Assembly (NCBI GenBank): GCA_964447105.1
Contig: CAYURH010000001.1
Location: forward strand, 9,353 to 73,352
Reading direction: 5' to 3'
DNA from: CAYURH01 sp964447105
Lineage (GTDB): Bacteria > Patescibacteriota > Saccharimonadia > Saccharimonadales > EFPC-124
Length of the DNA: 64,000 bases
The notes under the pieces were generated by a model. That model searched no databases. It was given only the letters and a program-made list of their open reading frames with translations, and was not told the DNA's origin. The number at the start of each line of letters is the position of its first letter. Position 1 is the stretch's first letter. A program made the translations under genes and the position numbers. Below are positions 34,721 to 43,700 of the stretch, piece by piece.

Positions 34721-34743
34721 ACAGCCGCAGATCACGCGGCTGT
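34721..34743 (-). terminator. Terminator of rplS
   Basis: On the minus strand ACAGCCGC, a short loop, GCGGCTGT and TTTTTGTTT form a classic intrinsic terminator with a U-tract, 17 bases after rplS. Its U-tract contrasts with the cassette hairpins. Confidence 0.85.
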
Positions 34744-34759
34744 TTGAGTGGAACGACGG

Positions 34760-35248
34760 TTATTTTTTGTCGCCAGCTGCCGCTTTGAGCTCGGCAGCTT
34801 CTTCTTTGGCGTATTGGTCGTGTTTTTCGGCCAAATCTTCTTTGAGCTGTTCGATTTCTTCTTCGGCAGCTTTGTTGGCGCGGTTTACTTTGTCGCGGTC
34901 AAAACCCACGCTCTGCAGGCGAGCGGATTTACCACTGCGTTCACGCAAGAAGGTAAGATATTTGCGGCGGACTTTGCTCCGTTTGGTCACTTCTACTTTA
35001 AGTACCAACGGGCTGTGGATCAGATAGGTTTTTTCCACGCCTACACCGCTGGCGATACGGCGAACCGTAAAGCTACTGGTGTGGCTATTTTTGCGATCGG
35101 TGCGGATAACGACACCTTCGAAGATCTGGATGCGTTCTTTGTTGCCTTCTTTAATTTTTTGGTGCACACGAACAGTGTCACCGGTACGCACGTCGACAAC
35201 TTTGGTTTTGCGCTGCGCATCAGCGACAGCTTGGATCAAATGAAACAT
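34760..35248 (-). CDS. rplS: Ribosomal protein L19 with charged C-terminal extension
   Basis: L19 sits at the subunit interface of the 50S ribosome. The first ~110 residues match the family (VRTGDTVRVHQKIKEG, RIQIFEGVVI, VEKTYLIHSPLVLKVEV, VRRKYLTFLRER). Residues after about 115 form a Lys/Glu/Ala-rich helical extension of roughly 45 residues that standard L19 lacks. Confidence 0.94.
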   Translation of the reverse strand: MFHLIQAVADAQRKTKVVDVRTGDTVRVHQKIKEGNKERIQIFEGVVIRTDRKNSHTSSFTVRRIASGVGVEKTYLIHSPLVLKVEVTKRSKVRRKYLTFLRERSGKSARLQSVGFDRDKVNRANKAAEEEIEQLKEDLAEKHDQYAKEEAAELKAAAGDKK

Positions 35249-35328
35249 GATACTCTAGACTCACTTTTTAACAATTACGATAATTGTAACACATCTGTTG
35301 CGCAAAGAAAAGTGGTAGAATAAACGTA

Positions 35329-35757
35329 ATGACCGCGCTCAACCACGCCCTCACTGGCGCTGCGATCGGCATGGCCGTGCAGCAACCGCTACTAGTGATC
35401 CCGCTGGCGTTTGTGTCGCATTTTGTGCTGGATATCGTGCCGCATTTTGAACAGAAAAACTATACATTTGGCACCAAAAGCACCATCATCACCCATGTCG
35501 TCGATGGGCTCCTTACACTCAGTGCGCTCGTGTTTCTAGGGTTTTTTGCGCCGCATCTTATGTTCCCCGCAGTACTTGGCGCGATATTTGCCATGCTACC
35601 AGATGCGTTTTGGCTCCACTACTATACCCACGGGCGGCCTCAATATTGGTTTTATCGCTTTCATCAGAAAATCCAGTGGTTTGAACGACCGCAGGGCATG
35701 TTGGTCGAAGTGAGTTACCTGGTATTTATTGGATTTGTAATCACGGCAATTCGGTGA
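35329..35757 (+). CDS. Membrane protein with metal-binding-like histidines
   Basis: The 142-residue protein has three or four hydrophobic segments. NHALTGAAIGMA and SHFVLDIVPHFE recall the conserved histidine/aspartate pattern of YdjM-type inner-membrane proteins (predicted metal-dependent hydrolases). This relation is tentative. A TAA stop is followed closely by the promoter of the next cassette. Confidence 0.6.
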   Translation: MTALNHALTGAAIGMAVQQPLLVIPLAFVSHFVLDIVPHFEQKNYTFGTKSTIITHVVDGLLTLSALVFLGFFAPHLMFPAVLGAIFAMLPDAFWLHYYTHGRPQYWFYRFHQKIQWFERPQGMLVEVSYLVFIGFVITAIR

Positions 35758-35764
35758 TAACTAC

Positions 35765-35793
35765 TTGTTATATTACATAATATATGATATAGT
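35765..35793 (+). promoter_or_regulatory. Promoter of cassette at 35873
   Basis: TTGTTA (35765-35770), 17 bases, TATAGT (35788-35793). It begins within about eight bases of the preceding gene's stop codon. Confidence 0.7.
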
Positions 35794-35800
35794 ATGTTAG

Positions 35801-35827
35801 CCGCACGGTGATTTGTATCGTGCGGTT
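35801..35827 (+). promoter_or_regulatory. 5'-leader hairpin of cassette 8
   Basis: CCGCACG and CGTGCGG form a perfect 7-bp stem around an 11-base loop at the very start of the predicted transcript. This position suits transcript stabilisation or post-transcriptional control. Confidence 0.5.
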
Positions 35828-35872
35828 TCGACAGAGCAATTTTCGAGCAACATCGAACACAGGGAGCTTCCC

Positions 35873-36361
35873 TTGACTATCGAATATCCGCTGGGGATCG
35901 GGCTGTTGACCGTTGAAGGCAACGGCACCATCATCATCGGCAACTGGATGGCCGACCCCGACGGGCACCTCTCGGTACCCCGGTACCACGGCCTGAGGTC
36001 CGAACGGGACCTCCCGCTGGCGCAGCGCACGACATGGCGCTGCGCCTCCAACCGCGATCTGGTTAAGGCCGCCGTGGAATCGGCAGGCAAAGACCAGCCG
36101 GTCATCGTGCACCTGGGCGAAGACACCTTCGCTATCCTGTGCACGGACTCGTATTCCATCCGCGCTCACCACCTGACGCCCGCCAGGGTCAAGCAGGGGG
36201 TCATCGTGGATGGTCTCGTGATCGAAGTCGACGTAAAGGTCTCGGATGACATGCTGCGGGCTATCCCGCCATTCTCCGAGATCCACGTCCACTCCAGCAA
36301 CAAGTGGCTCGGTGCCATCGCGGCCGAAGTCAAGCCGTCCAAGGCCGAATCGGCCCACTGA
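35873..36361 (+). CDS. GC-rich orphan soluble protein (cassette 8)
   Basis: The 162-residue protein reads MTIEYPLGIGLLTVEGNG from a TTG start with AGGGAG six bases upstream; longer readings put the ribosome site inside the gene. It is predicted to be mainly beta-strand, without membrane segments. No family is recognised. A promoter with a 17-base spacer, a 5' hairpin and a 15-bp 3' hairpin bracket it. Confidence 0.68.
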   Translation: MTIEYPLGIGLLTVEGNGTIIIGNWMADPDGHLSVPRYHGLRSERDLPLAQRTTWRCASNRDLVKAAVESAGKDQPVIVHLGEDTFAILCTDSYSIRAHHLTPARVKQGVIVDGLVIEVDVKVSDDMLRAIPPFSEIHVHSSNKWLGAIAAEVKPSKAESAH

Positions 36362-36367
36362 CACCAA

Positions 36368-36402
36368 CACCGCGGGGTGGCCATCACGGCCGCCCCGCGG
36401 TG
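36368..36402 (+). terminator. GC-rich 3' hairpin without U-tract (cassette 8)
   Basis: CACCGCGGGGTGGCC pairs with GGCCGCCCCGCGGTG over 15 bp with one G-U pair and loop ATCAC, six bases after the stop. The following bases are GC-rich. Confidence 0.7.
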
Positions 36403-36459
36403 CCGCCGATATTGCTCTGTCGGTAACTGAAATTATTATAAAATACTTACCAAACAATA

Positions 36460-36488
36460 TTGTATTTTAATCGCAAATAGTCTATGGT
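36460..36488 (+). promoter_or_regulatory. Promoter of cassette at 36520
   Basis: TTGTAT (36460-36465), 17 bases, TATGGT (36483-36488). Confidence 0.6.
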
Positions 36489-36519
36489 GGCTGCAGCGCA
36501 CATACAAAGGAGGTACCTG

Positions 36520-36930
36520 GTGAGTGAAGCAAGCTGCTTCGAACTCTCAGAAGATGGTCGTACCATCGATATCTTCGGATGGAAAGGCCACGTCCACTCG
36601 AGCGCACGGCTGAATGTGGAAATCCGCGACGCCGTGGCAGCTGGACTCCACTCTGTTGAGAAGCCCGGTGGCGACCTACGATTCGTTGTGGCGCCTGCCG
36701 ATGCCGCACAGATGTTCGACTGCGGGTTCCTCAACCCGAAGAACCTGGCGCGCGCCACCCCGTTCGTTCAGGGTGATGTCCGCGGCTTCGACATCGCCCT
36801 GAACTCCAGCGACGAACTCGATCCGCTAGCCCGTAGCTGGCCGAGCTACGGCCTGACCACCATTCGTGTGATCAGCCACGGCAAAGGCCGGATGGTCGAG
36901 GTCATCGAATCGGCGGCAGGAGCCGCCTAG
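36520..36930 (+). CDS. GC-rich orphan soluble protein (cassette 9)
   Basis: The 136-residue protein starts at a GTG with the strong site AAAGGAGGT seven bases upstream (MSEASCFELSEDG). It is a small alpha/beta-looking protein without membrane segments or recognised motif. It follows cassette 8 in tandem, each with its own promoter and hairpin. Confidence 0.68.
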   Translation: MSEASCFELSEDGRTIDIFGWKGHVHSSARLNVEIRDAVAAGLHSVEKPGGDLRFVVAPADAAQMFDCGFLNPKNLARATPFVQGDVRGFDIALNSSDELDPLARSWPSYGLTTIRVISHGKGRMVEVIESAAGAA

Positions 36931-36938
36931 CGCACTTT

Positions 36939-36973
36939 CACCGAGCGGGTGGGCACACACCGCCCGCTCGGTG
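36939..36973 (+). terminator. GC-rich 3' hairpin (cassette 9)
   Basis: CACCGAGCGGG and CCCGCTCGGTG form an 11-bp stem nine bases after the stop, ending about at the convergent pilB stop codon. No U-tract follows. Confidence 0.68.
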
Positions 36974-36976
36974 GAG

Positions 36977-38599
36977 CTAAATGACTTTATTAACTTCTTC
37001 TATAGTAGTCAGACCTTGGCAAGCTTTGAGTACGCCATCTTGGAGCATGGTAACCATGCCTTCTTTAATGGCCGTTTGTTCAATAGCTTCAACATTGGCA
37101 TGTGCCACATCGCCGCGCAAAAATCCCTGGATGGCGTCGCTAACGACCATTTGTTCCATGACCACCATACGGCCTTTGTAGCCGAATGGATTGGCTTCAC
37201 TCGCACCGGGTTTGTATAATGTCAGATTTTGGAGATCGGGCTTGGGGGTATTCGGAGGGAGCGTGTTTAACACCGATTCGATGTACTTTTTGGTGGCATC
37301 GTCGGGCTGGTACGGTTGGCGTGTGGCTTCGTCGAGCTGACGCACAAGACGCTGGCCAATCACCAACCGGATAGCGCTCGAAAATATCGGATTCTGCCCA
37401 ATCATATCTATAATGCGGCTAAAGGCTGCGGCTGCGCTGCTAGCGTGAAATGTGCTCAGCACCAGGTGACCGGTAATAGAAGCCTGGATGGCAGTACGCG
37501 CCGTGTCTACATCGCGGATTTCACCCACCATCACGATGTCAGGGTCGAGTCGCAGCACAGCCCGCAGCTTTTCGGCAAAACTATCACCACCTTGAGTATT
37601 CACCGGAATCTGGCTCACACCAGGCACGGCCAACTCTACAGGGTCTTCGAGCGTCAAGATTTTGCGATCACTGGTATTGAGCGTTTGAATCATACTATAG
37701 AGCGTGGTGGATTTGCCCGAACCAGTGGGGCCCACTACCATTACCATGCCGTGCGGGTGTTCGATAATGTCGTTGATGTTGCGGCGCTGTTGTTCGGTGA
37801 GGCCCAGGTGGTCAAGGTCAAGAAGCTTGGGGTCGAAATTGAACAGGCGGATCACTACATCCTGCCCGTAGATCGTCGGCACAGTTTCTATGCGCATGTT
37901 CAGCATATGGTTCGTGCCGTCATCAGCACGGACATCTTGTTGCATGTGGCCAGTTTGAGCATCGGTAGCCGCAGTACTGATGTTGCCGCGCGTCGCGATA
38001 CTGGCTAGCAACACACGATATTTATCTTTGGACAGCGCGGCCACGGGGTGCAGCGCACCGTCTACGCGAAACCTGATACGCACCGTGTCGAGCTGACTTT
38101 CCAGGTGGATGTCGCTGGCGCCCAGATGGTCGGCTTGGATGATAAGGTAGTTTAAAATGTCGTCGGAGCGTACGCCTTCGAGCGTTTGCGACACTACGGC
38201 GAGTGTTTGGCTATCACCTTCTTTGGCAATCTGCACGTCTTTGTACACTACTTTTTTGGGCGGGTCATAGCGCGACATGTATTCTTTGAAGCCCGAATCC
38301 GAGATCATGAGAAACTGCACAATCCGACCCACAAACCGCTCGCGTAGCTGGCGCAGCGTAGGTTGCGGCGTGCTGACAGTAATCCCAAACACGAGCGGCG
38401 CGTCTTGAAGCCCATCGCTCAGTGGCACCATTTTGCCAGCGTACATTTCGGGCACCGTCAAGATATCTTGGTATAACGGGCCGCGCAGTGCCACGTCACG
38501 CGTATCAAAATACTGCAGCCCCAACAAGCCTGCGCGGCGCTGGGTGTTCTGTTCATCTTCGTTACGAAACTTAGCGGTCTGATCTTGGATGGCCGGCAT
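36977..38599 (-). CDS. pilB: Type IV pilus assembly ATPase PilB/GspE-like
   Basis: This ATPase would power pilus extension or a type II secretion-like machine. The 540-residue product has an N-terminal domain, then Walker A GPTGSGKSTT, the Asp box LTLEDPVE, Walker B VMVGEIRD and the His box TGHLVLSTFHA. The tetracysteine zinc motif of PilB/GspE is missing, as in some relatives. No pilus genes are adjacent; the pilin-like protein at 4559 is a possible substrate. Confidence 0.9.
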   Translation of the reverse strand: MPAIQDQTAKFRNEDEQNTQRRAGLLGLQYFDTRDVALRGPLYQDILTVPEMYAGKMVPLSDGLQDAPLVFGITVSTPQPTLRQLRERFVGRIVQFLMISDSGFKEYMSRYDPPKKVVYKDVQIAKEGDSQTLAVVSQTLEGVRSDDILNYLIIQADHLGASDIHLESQLDTVRIRFRVDGALHPVAALSKDKYRVLLASIATRGNISTAATDAQTGHMQQDVRADDGTNHMLNMRIETVPTIYGQDVVIRLFNFDPKLLDLDHLGLTEQQRRNINDIIEHPHGMVMVVGPTGSGKSTTLYSMIQTLNTSDRKILTLEDPVELAVPGVSQIPVNTQGGDSFAEKLRAVLRLDPDIVMVGEIRDVDTARTAIQASITGHLVLSTFHASSAAAAFSRIIDMIGQNPIFSSAIRLVIGQRLVRQLDEATRQPYQPDDATKKYIESVLNTLPPNTPKPDLQNLTLYKPGASEANPFGYKGRMVVMEQMVVSDAIQGFLRGDVAHANVEAIEQTAIKEGMVTMLQDGVLKACQGLTTIEEVNKVI

Positions 38600-38659
38600 A
38601 TATACAATTGTAAACCATAAGAGATATAAGCTGCTAGGGCCTGATGATATAATTAACCT

Positions 38660-38788
38660 ATGAATAGTACGAAAGCACCAAAGAAAAACGAAAAACTAAC
38701 CGCCAAACAAAAGGCGCAAATCGACAGCGCCGTTAATAAAGTAGTTAAAAAATACCACAAAACTCTTCAGTTGCTCGCTAAAACATGA
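38660..38788 (+). CDS. Small basic protein, probable antitoxin of Doc pair
   Basis: The 42-residue lysine-rich protein (MNSTKAPKKNEKLTAKQ) ends with a TGA that overlaps the ATG of the Fic/Doc gene by four bases. Such coupling and size are typical of the antitoxin in toxin-antitoxin operons. Its sequence is not a recognised antitoxin family. A TATAAT-like box lies just upstream. Confidence 0.6.
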   Translation: MNSTKAPKKNEKLTAKQKAQIDSAVNKVVKKYHKTLQLLAKT

Positions 38789-39207
38789 AGCAGATAACGC
38801 TCCCCGAGGCAGAATATATTGCTCACACTTTAGCTAAGCGTCTAATGGATTTTGATGAGCCAGTGCCCCCCTTTGCAACACGCTTCCCGGGCAGGCTTGA
38901 AAGCTGCTTGGCACAACCATTCAGCACTTTTGACGGTAAGGCGTTATACCCCACACTGCCAGAAAAAGCCGCTTTACTTTTTTATTTGGTTATAAAGAAT
39001 CATCCCTTTGAAAATGGCAATAAGCGACTAGCCGTTACGATCACGCTCGTTTTTCTTGATAAAAATCACAAGTGGGTTCGAGTACCGGCAAAAGATATGT
39101 ATGAACTCGCTTGTATTGTGGCCACAAGCCGGCCGAACGAAAAAGACACTGTGCTTGAAAGGCTTACCCAGATATTTGGCAGCCTACTGATCGACAGTGA
39201 TGAATAG
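38785..39207 (+). CDS. Fic/Doc family protein, probable toxin
   Basis: The 140-residue protein has the Fic core motif HPFENGNKR (residues 73-81) with the catalytic histidine, and the size of death-on-curing (Doc) toxins. Fic/Doc proteins transfer AMP or phosphate from nucleotides onto proteins; Doc inactivates EF-Tu. The motif here is the AMPylator form (HPFxxGNKR) rather than the Doc form, so the modification cannot be decided. It overlaps the SPOUT methyltransferase start by a few bases. Confidence 0.85.
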   Translation: MKQITLPEAEYIAHTLAKRLMDFDEPVPPFATRFPGRLESCLAQPFSTFDGKALYPTLPEKAALLFYLVIKNHPFENGNKRLAVTITLVFLDKNHKWVRVPAKDMYELACIVATSRPNEKDTVLERLTQIFGSLLIDSDE

Positions 39208-39700
39208 TATCGTCGTAATAGCCCATAACATTCGCAGCACCCACAATGTGGGCGCGATTTTTCGCACGTGCGACGGGTTTGGCGTAAGCCAGCTCATACT
39301 CACCGGATATACACCATACCCTGAGCTACCGGATGATTCGCGCCTGCCACATGTACGGCGAAAAATCGCGGCACAGATTCACAAAACGGCGCTGGGCGCT
39401 GAACGAGTTGTTAAATATACACATCACGACGATCCTGTGGCGATCATTGGCGGCCTAAAGCACCGCGACTACACTATTGTCGCGTTGGAGCAAGCGCCAC
39501 AGGCCGTGCTGTTGCCGGATTTTATACCACCCACAGCAAAAATTGCACTTGTGCTGGGCGAGGAAGTACACGGGATCACCCCCGAACTCTTGAATCTATG
39601 CGACGCTATAGTTGAGATCCCTATGCACGGCCACAAAGAGTCGTTTAACGTCAGTGTGGCAGCGGGGATTGCACTCTATGCCCTGCGTACGGTACACTAA
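39200..39700 (+). CDS. SpoU/TrmH-family RNA methyltransferase
   Basis: The 166-residue protein has the SPOUT motifs: NIRSTHNVGAIFRTCDG (motif 1), ALVLGEEVHGI (motif 2) and ESFNVSVAAGIALY (motif 3), which form the knotted SAM site for 2'-O-ribose methylation of tRNA or rRNA. It is the minimal TrmL/TrmH-like size without an N-terminal RNA domain. The exact target is unknown. Confidence 0.9.
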   Translation: MNSIVVIAHNIRSTHNVGAIFRTCDGFGVSQLILTGYTPYPELPDDSRLPHVRRKIAAQIHKTALGAERVVKYTHHDDPVAIIGGLKHRDYTIVALEQAPQAVLLPDFIPPTAKIALVLGEEVHGITPELLNLCDAIVEIPMHGHKESFNVSVAAGIALYALRTVH

Positions 39701-39705
39701 TTTTA

Positions 39706-40713
39706 ATGCCACAAAAAGCAAAAAAGACAAGGGTAGATAAACATCGGGCGCACGTAAAGCGCCTGCATAAACTGCGCGTCGTATGGTTTGGCGTGCTTAT
39801 ATTTGGCCTAGCATTTGTTCAGGTCGCCTACCACGTACAACAAGCCAGCGCCAGCAGTCACGGCGTACTAGCCTATGCCACAAGTATGAGCATCGGCGAT
39901 TTGGCGACGCTAACCAATCAGCAACGCGCCCAATACGGCAAACCTGCGCTGCAACTCAACAGCAAACTCAATACCGGCGCCCAAAACAAAGCCAACGACA
40001 TGATTGCCAAAGACTATTGGTCACATGTCAGTCCTGACGGCACGCAGCCTTGGTATTTCTTTACGTCTGCCGGCTATGCATACAGTTCAGCTGGCGAGAA
40101 CCTGGCATATGGGTTTGATACCAGCGCTGGCGCCATAGACGGCTGGATGAACAGCCCAGGGCATCGCGCCAACATGTTGGGCGACTACAAAGAAATGGGC
40201 TTTGGTATAGCCGACGGACCCAACTATCAGGGCGGGCCGCACACCGTGGTGGTTGCATTCTACGGCGTGCCATCATCTACAGGTAGCGGGGGAACCAATA
40301 AATCAGCTCCGGCGCAAAAATCCACTGCAGCAGCCCCCGCGCCCAAAACTACCACTAAAGCACCAGCCGCCCCCGCTCAGCCTGCTCCAGCGCCCGCACC
40401 GGCCCCCGTGACAGAGCCTGAAAAACCGGTGGCCGAACCCGTTGCCCCTCTAGAAACACACACCGCCGAATCACCCAAACGCGTCACCAACATATCTGCC
40501 TTGGGCAGCGGCAATGCCACCTGGGCCACTGTGGCAAGCGTGGGATTAGTAGGCGCGACTTCTATCGGCTTTGCCACCACGCACCGCGAATTGGTACGGC
40601 GTGAATGGAAAAAGGGCAAAAAATTCATTGTGTTTCACCCACTCCTTGACGTAGTGGTACTGGGTGGCATAGCGATATTTATACTCAGCTCAACCGCCGG
40701 ATTCATCAAGTAG
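39706..40713 (+). CDS. CAP/SCP-domain cell-surface protein
   Basis: The 335-residue protein has a basic N-terminus and signal-anchor (about 25-45), a CAP domain at about 60-190 (LTNQQRAQYGKPALQLN, SHVSPDG, SAGENLAYG, WMNSPGHRANML), a Pro/Ala/Thr-rich linker at about 195-255, and a C-terminal membrane helix near 312-332. The putative CAP histidine/glutamate set is present. CAP proteins in bacteria are surface or secreted; their activity is mostly unknown. Surface display in a host-attached lifestyle would fit. Confidence 0.88.
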   Translation: MPQKAKKTRVDKHRAHVKRLHKLRVVWFGVLIFGLAFVQVAYHVQQASASSHGVLAYATSMSIGDLATLTNQQRAQYGKPALQLNSKLNTGAQNKANDMIAKDYWSHVSPDGTQPWYFFTSAGYAYSSAGENLAYGFDTSAGAIDGWMNSPGHRANMLGDYKEMGFGIADGPNYQGGPHTVVVAFYGVPSSTGSGGTNKSAPAQKSTAAAPAPKTTTKAPAAPAQPAPAPAPAPVTEPEKPVAEPVAPLETHTAESPKRVTNISALGSGNATWATVASVGLVGATSIGFATTHRELVRREWKKGKKFIVFHPLLDVVVLGGIAIFILSSTAGFIK

Positions 40714-40715
40714 CA

Positions 40716-43700
40716 CTATTTCAGCGCCACGCACTCTGGCCCAAGCAAGCTAGCAATTGTGGATTGCAGATCATCGTGTGGCTCGATAGTAAACGGCAAA
40801 CGCATGGCTGACTTTTTATCAGACCCCAGCACCAACACTACTTCGTGCGCACCGGGGAAATTGTTGAATGTTTGCTTGAGTTTAAGCAACGCGTCAGCAT
40901 TGTCGGGATCTTTTACGTGGACGTATAGGCGCTGTTTGTCGGGGGTCATGCGCGGGGTTGGGGGAGCTGGGGGCTCGTCGACAACGGGGTGGTAGGTAAA
41001 TGTCTCGGCTGGTTTTTTGGCCGTAGGGTTGGCCAAGTTTTTGCTTGGCGTGGATTTGGGCAATTTCATGTTTTTGCCGGTTGCCTGATAGCCGGCTAAC
41101 TCTTCGGGGGTAACGAACACAATGTCGTCGGCAATAACTTTGAGCTCGTCAGTAATACGCCCATCACGATCTTTGGCGTTGATTTTACCCGTGACTTTTA
41201 CCACCGCGTCTTGCTGCAACTTTTCGCCTATAGTTTCGAACAGTTTGGGGAATACAATGACTTCAATTTCGCCCGATTTGTCTTCCATCTTCACGAATGC
41301 CATCTTGGTGTTGGATTTGGTGGTAATACTACGCGACTCTAGGATGATGCCGCCAATCTGCGCGCTGCGGCCATCCATATCTTTGGTAAGCTGGCCAATG
41401 GGCATCGTTTGCTCGGCAAAATAAGCATCAAACTTGTCGAGTGGGTGGGCGCTCAGGTATAACCCCAGTAGTTCTCGCTCCCACTGCAGCAGTTCGTGCT
41501 CGCCTGTTTTGGTGGGTGCGACTTCCAGTTTGAGTGGCGCAATCATGCTATCAAGAAGGTTGCCAAACAGGTCGGTTTGGCCAGCAGCGGCATCTTTTTG
41601 CACTTTGCTGGCGTAGGCCAAAATAGTGTCGAGGTTGAACAGCAAATCACTGCGGTCGCCAAAGCTATCAAATGCGCCAGCTTTCATGAGGCTTTCTAAG
41701 TTTTTGCGATTTACAATGCGCACGTTGACGCGCTTGAGAAAATCTTCGATGCTTTTAAATTGTCCGTCTTGGCGTGCGCGCAAAATTTCTTCTACGGCAT
41801 TGGTGCCCACGTTTTTGACCGCGTTCATGCCAAAACGGATATGACCAGTTTCGGGCACCACGGCAAATTCGGCAAATGACTGATTGACGTCGGGCGCCAG
41901 GACTTTGAGCCCCATGTGCTGACATTCGGCAATCTCGATAGCCAAGCGGTCGGTGTCGCCCTGATCGCTGGTCATCACCGCCGCCATAAAGGCCGCCGGG
42001 TAGTGCGCCTTTACGTACGCCGTCCAATACGAAATCATGCCATAACAGGCGGAGTGCGATTTGTTGAAACAGTAGTCAGCAAACCCTAGCAGGTCTTTCC
42101 AGAATTTTTCGATGGTGGGCTGAGGTACGCCATTTTTCACCGCGCCTTCGATAAATTTGACCTGCATCTTCTCCATGACATCAAGCTTTTTCTTGCCGAT
42201 GGCTTTGCGCAACGTATCGGCTTCACCACCAGTAAACCCACACACATCGCGGCTGATCTGCATCACTTGCTCTTGATATACCAGCACGCCAAAAGTGTTA
42301 CCCAACGCGCCTTCCATGAGCGGGTGAGCGTAGCTGACTTTTTCGAGCCCATTTTTGCGTTTGATAAAACTATCGGTTAGGCCGGCGCTGAGCGGACCCG
42401 GGCGATACAGGGCGCCCATGGCTATAACATCGTCGAATTCGGTCGGTTTGAGTTCGCGCAAATAGCGTTTCATACCAGCTGATTCAAACTGGAACACACC
42501 AGTCGTGTCGCCACGGCCTAATAGTTCAAATGTTTTGGTGTCGTCGAGTGGGATTGACTCGAGGTCGATGTCTACTTCATGCACCTTTTTGACGATACGC
42601 ATCGCGTTTTTCAGAATCGTCAGGTTACTCAGGCCCAAGAAGTCCATTTTGAGCAGACCCAACTCTTCGATCTGGCCCATAGGGAACTGGGTGGCTACCA
42701 CGCCTTTTTGCGCCATTTCGAGCGGGATGTACTGTACCAGCTCGCCCGGCGCGATCACCACGCCACACGCATGCACACCATGGCTGCGAATGGTACCTTC
42801 CAGGCGCACCGCTAGGTCGATGACTCGTTTGGCGTTGGGGCTGGATTCGTATTCTTTCTTCAAATCAGGATCTTTTTGCACACTCACTTTCAGCGGGATG
42901 TGCCGACCCTGCACTGGTGCCGGAATCATTTTGGCCAGACGGTCAGCTTCGGCGTAGGGCACTTCGAGCACACGTGCCACATCGCGCACCGCTGCACGGG
43001 CTGCCATTTTGCCAAACGTCACGATATTGCTCACGCGGTCATCGCCGTATTTTTTGGCACAATAATCAATCACTTCGTCGCGACGCGTATCCTGAATATC
43101 CACATCGATATCAGGCATACTGATACGATCGGGGTTGAGGAAGCGCTCAAACAGCAAACCATACAGGAGTGGATCGAGGTCGGTAATACGCAGTGCATAG
43201 GCGATGATAGACCCCGCAGCGCTTCCCCGCCCAGGCCCAAAAATAATCCCTTGATCTTTCCCCCAGTTAATAAAATCTTGCACAATCAGCATGTAGCCGT
43301 TGAATCCCATGCCGTCAATCACGCCCAATTCGTACGCAGCGCGATCTTGCACCTCTGACGCCAAAGTAGCTTTAGCCTGTTCGATAGTCATACCCCTGGC
43401 CGTGTCACGCGGCACACTGGCATAGCGTTCAGCCAAGCCGCGGTACACCAACTCGTCGAGGAATGATTTTTCAGTGGCACCATCGGGCACTGGGAACTGG
43501 GGGATCAAGATACGGCCAAACTCGAAGCTCACATTGCAGCGATCAGCAATGGCTTTGGTGTTGGCAATCACTTCGGGGTGCTCACCGCCCCAGCGATCGA
43601 TGATTGCTTGCGGCTCTTCTACAAATAGATCGAATTCTTTCAGGCTCATGCGATCTTGATCGTTCAGAAACGATCCAGTTTGCACACACAGCAAAATTTC

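Noticed and set aside
37316..38008. Plus-strand open frame of 230 codons opposite pilB
   Set aside because: It is a shadow of the PilB-like ATPase core; the His/Arg-rich translation is not protein-like.
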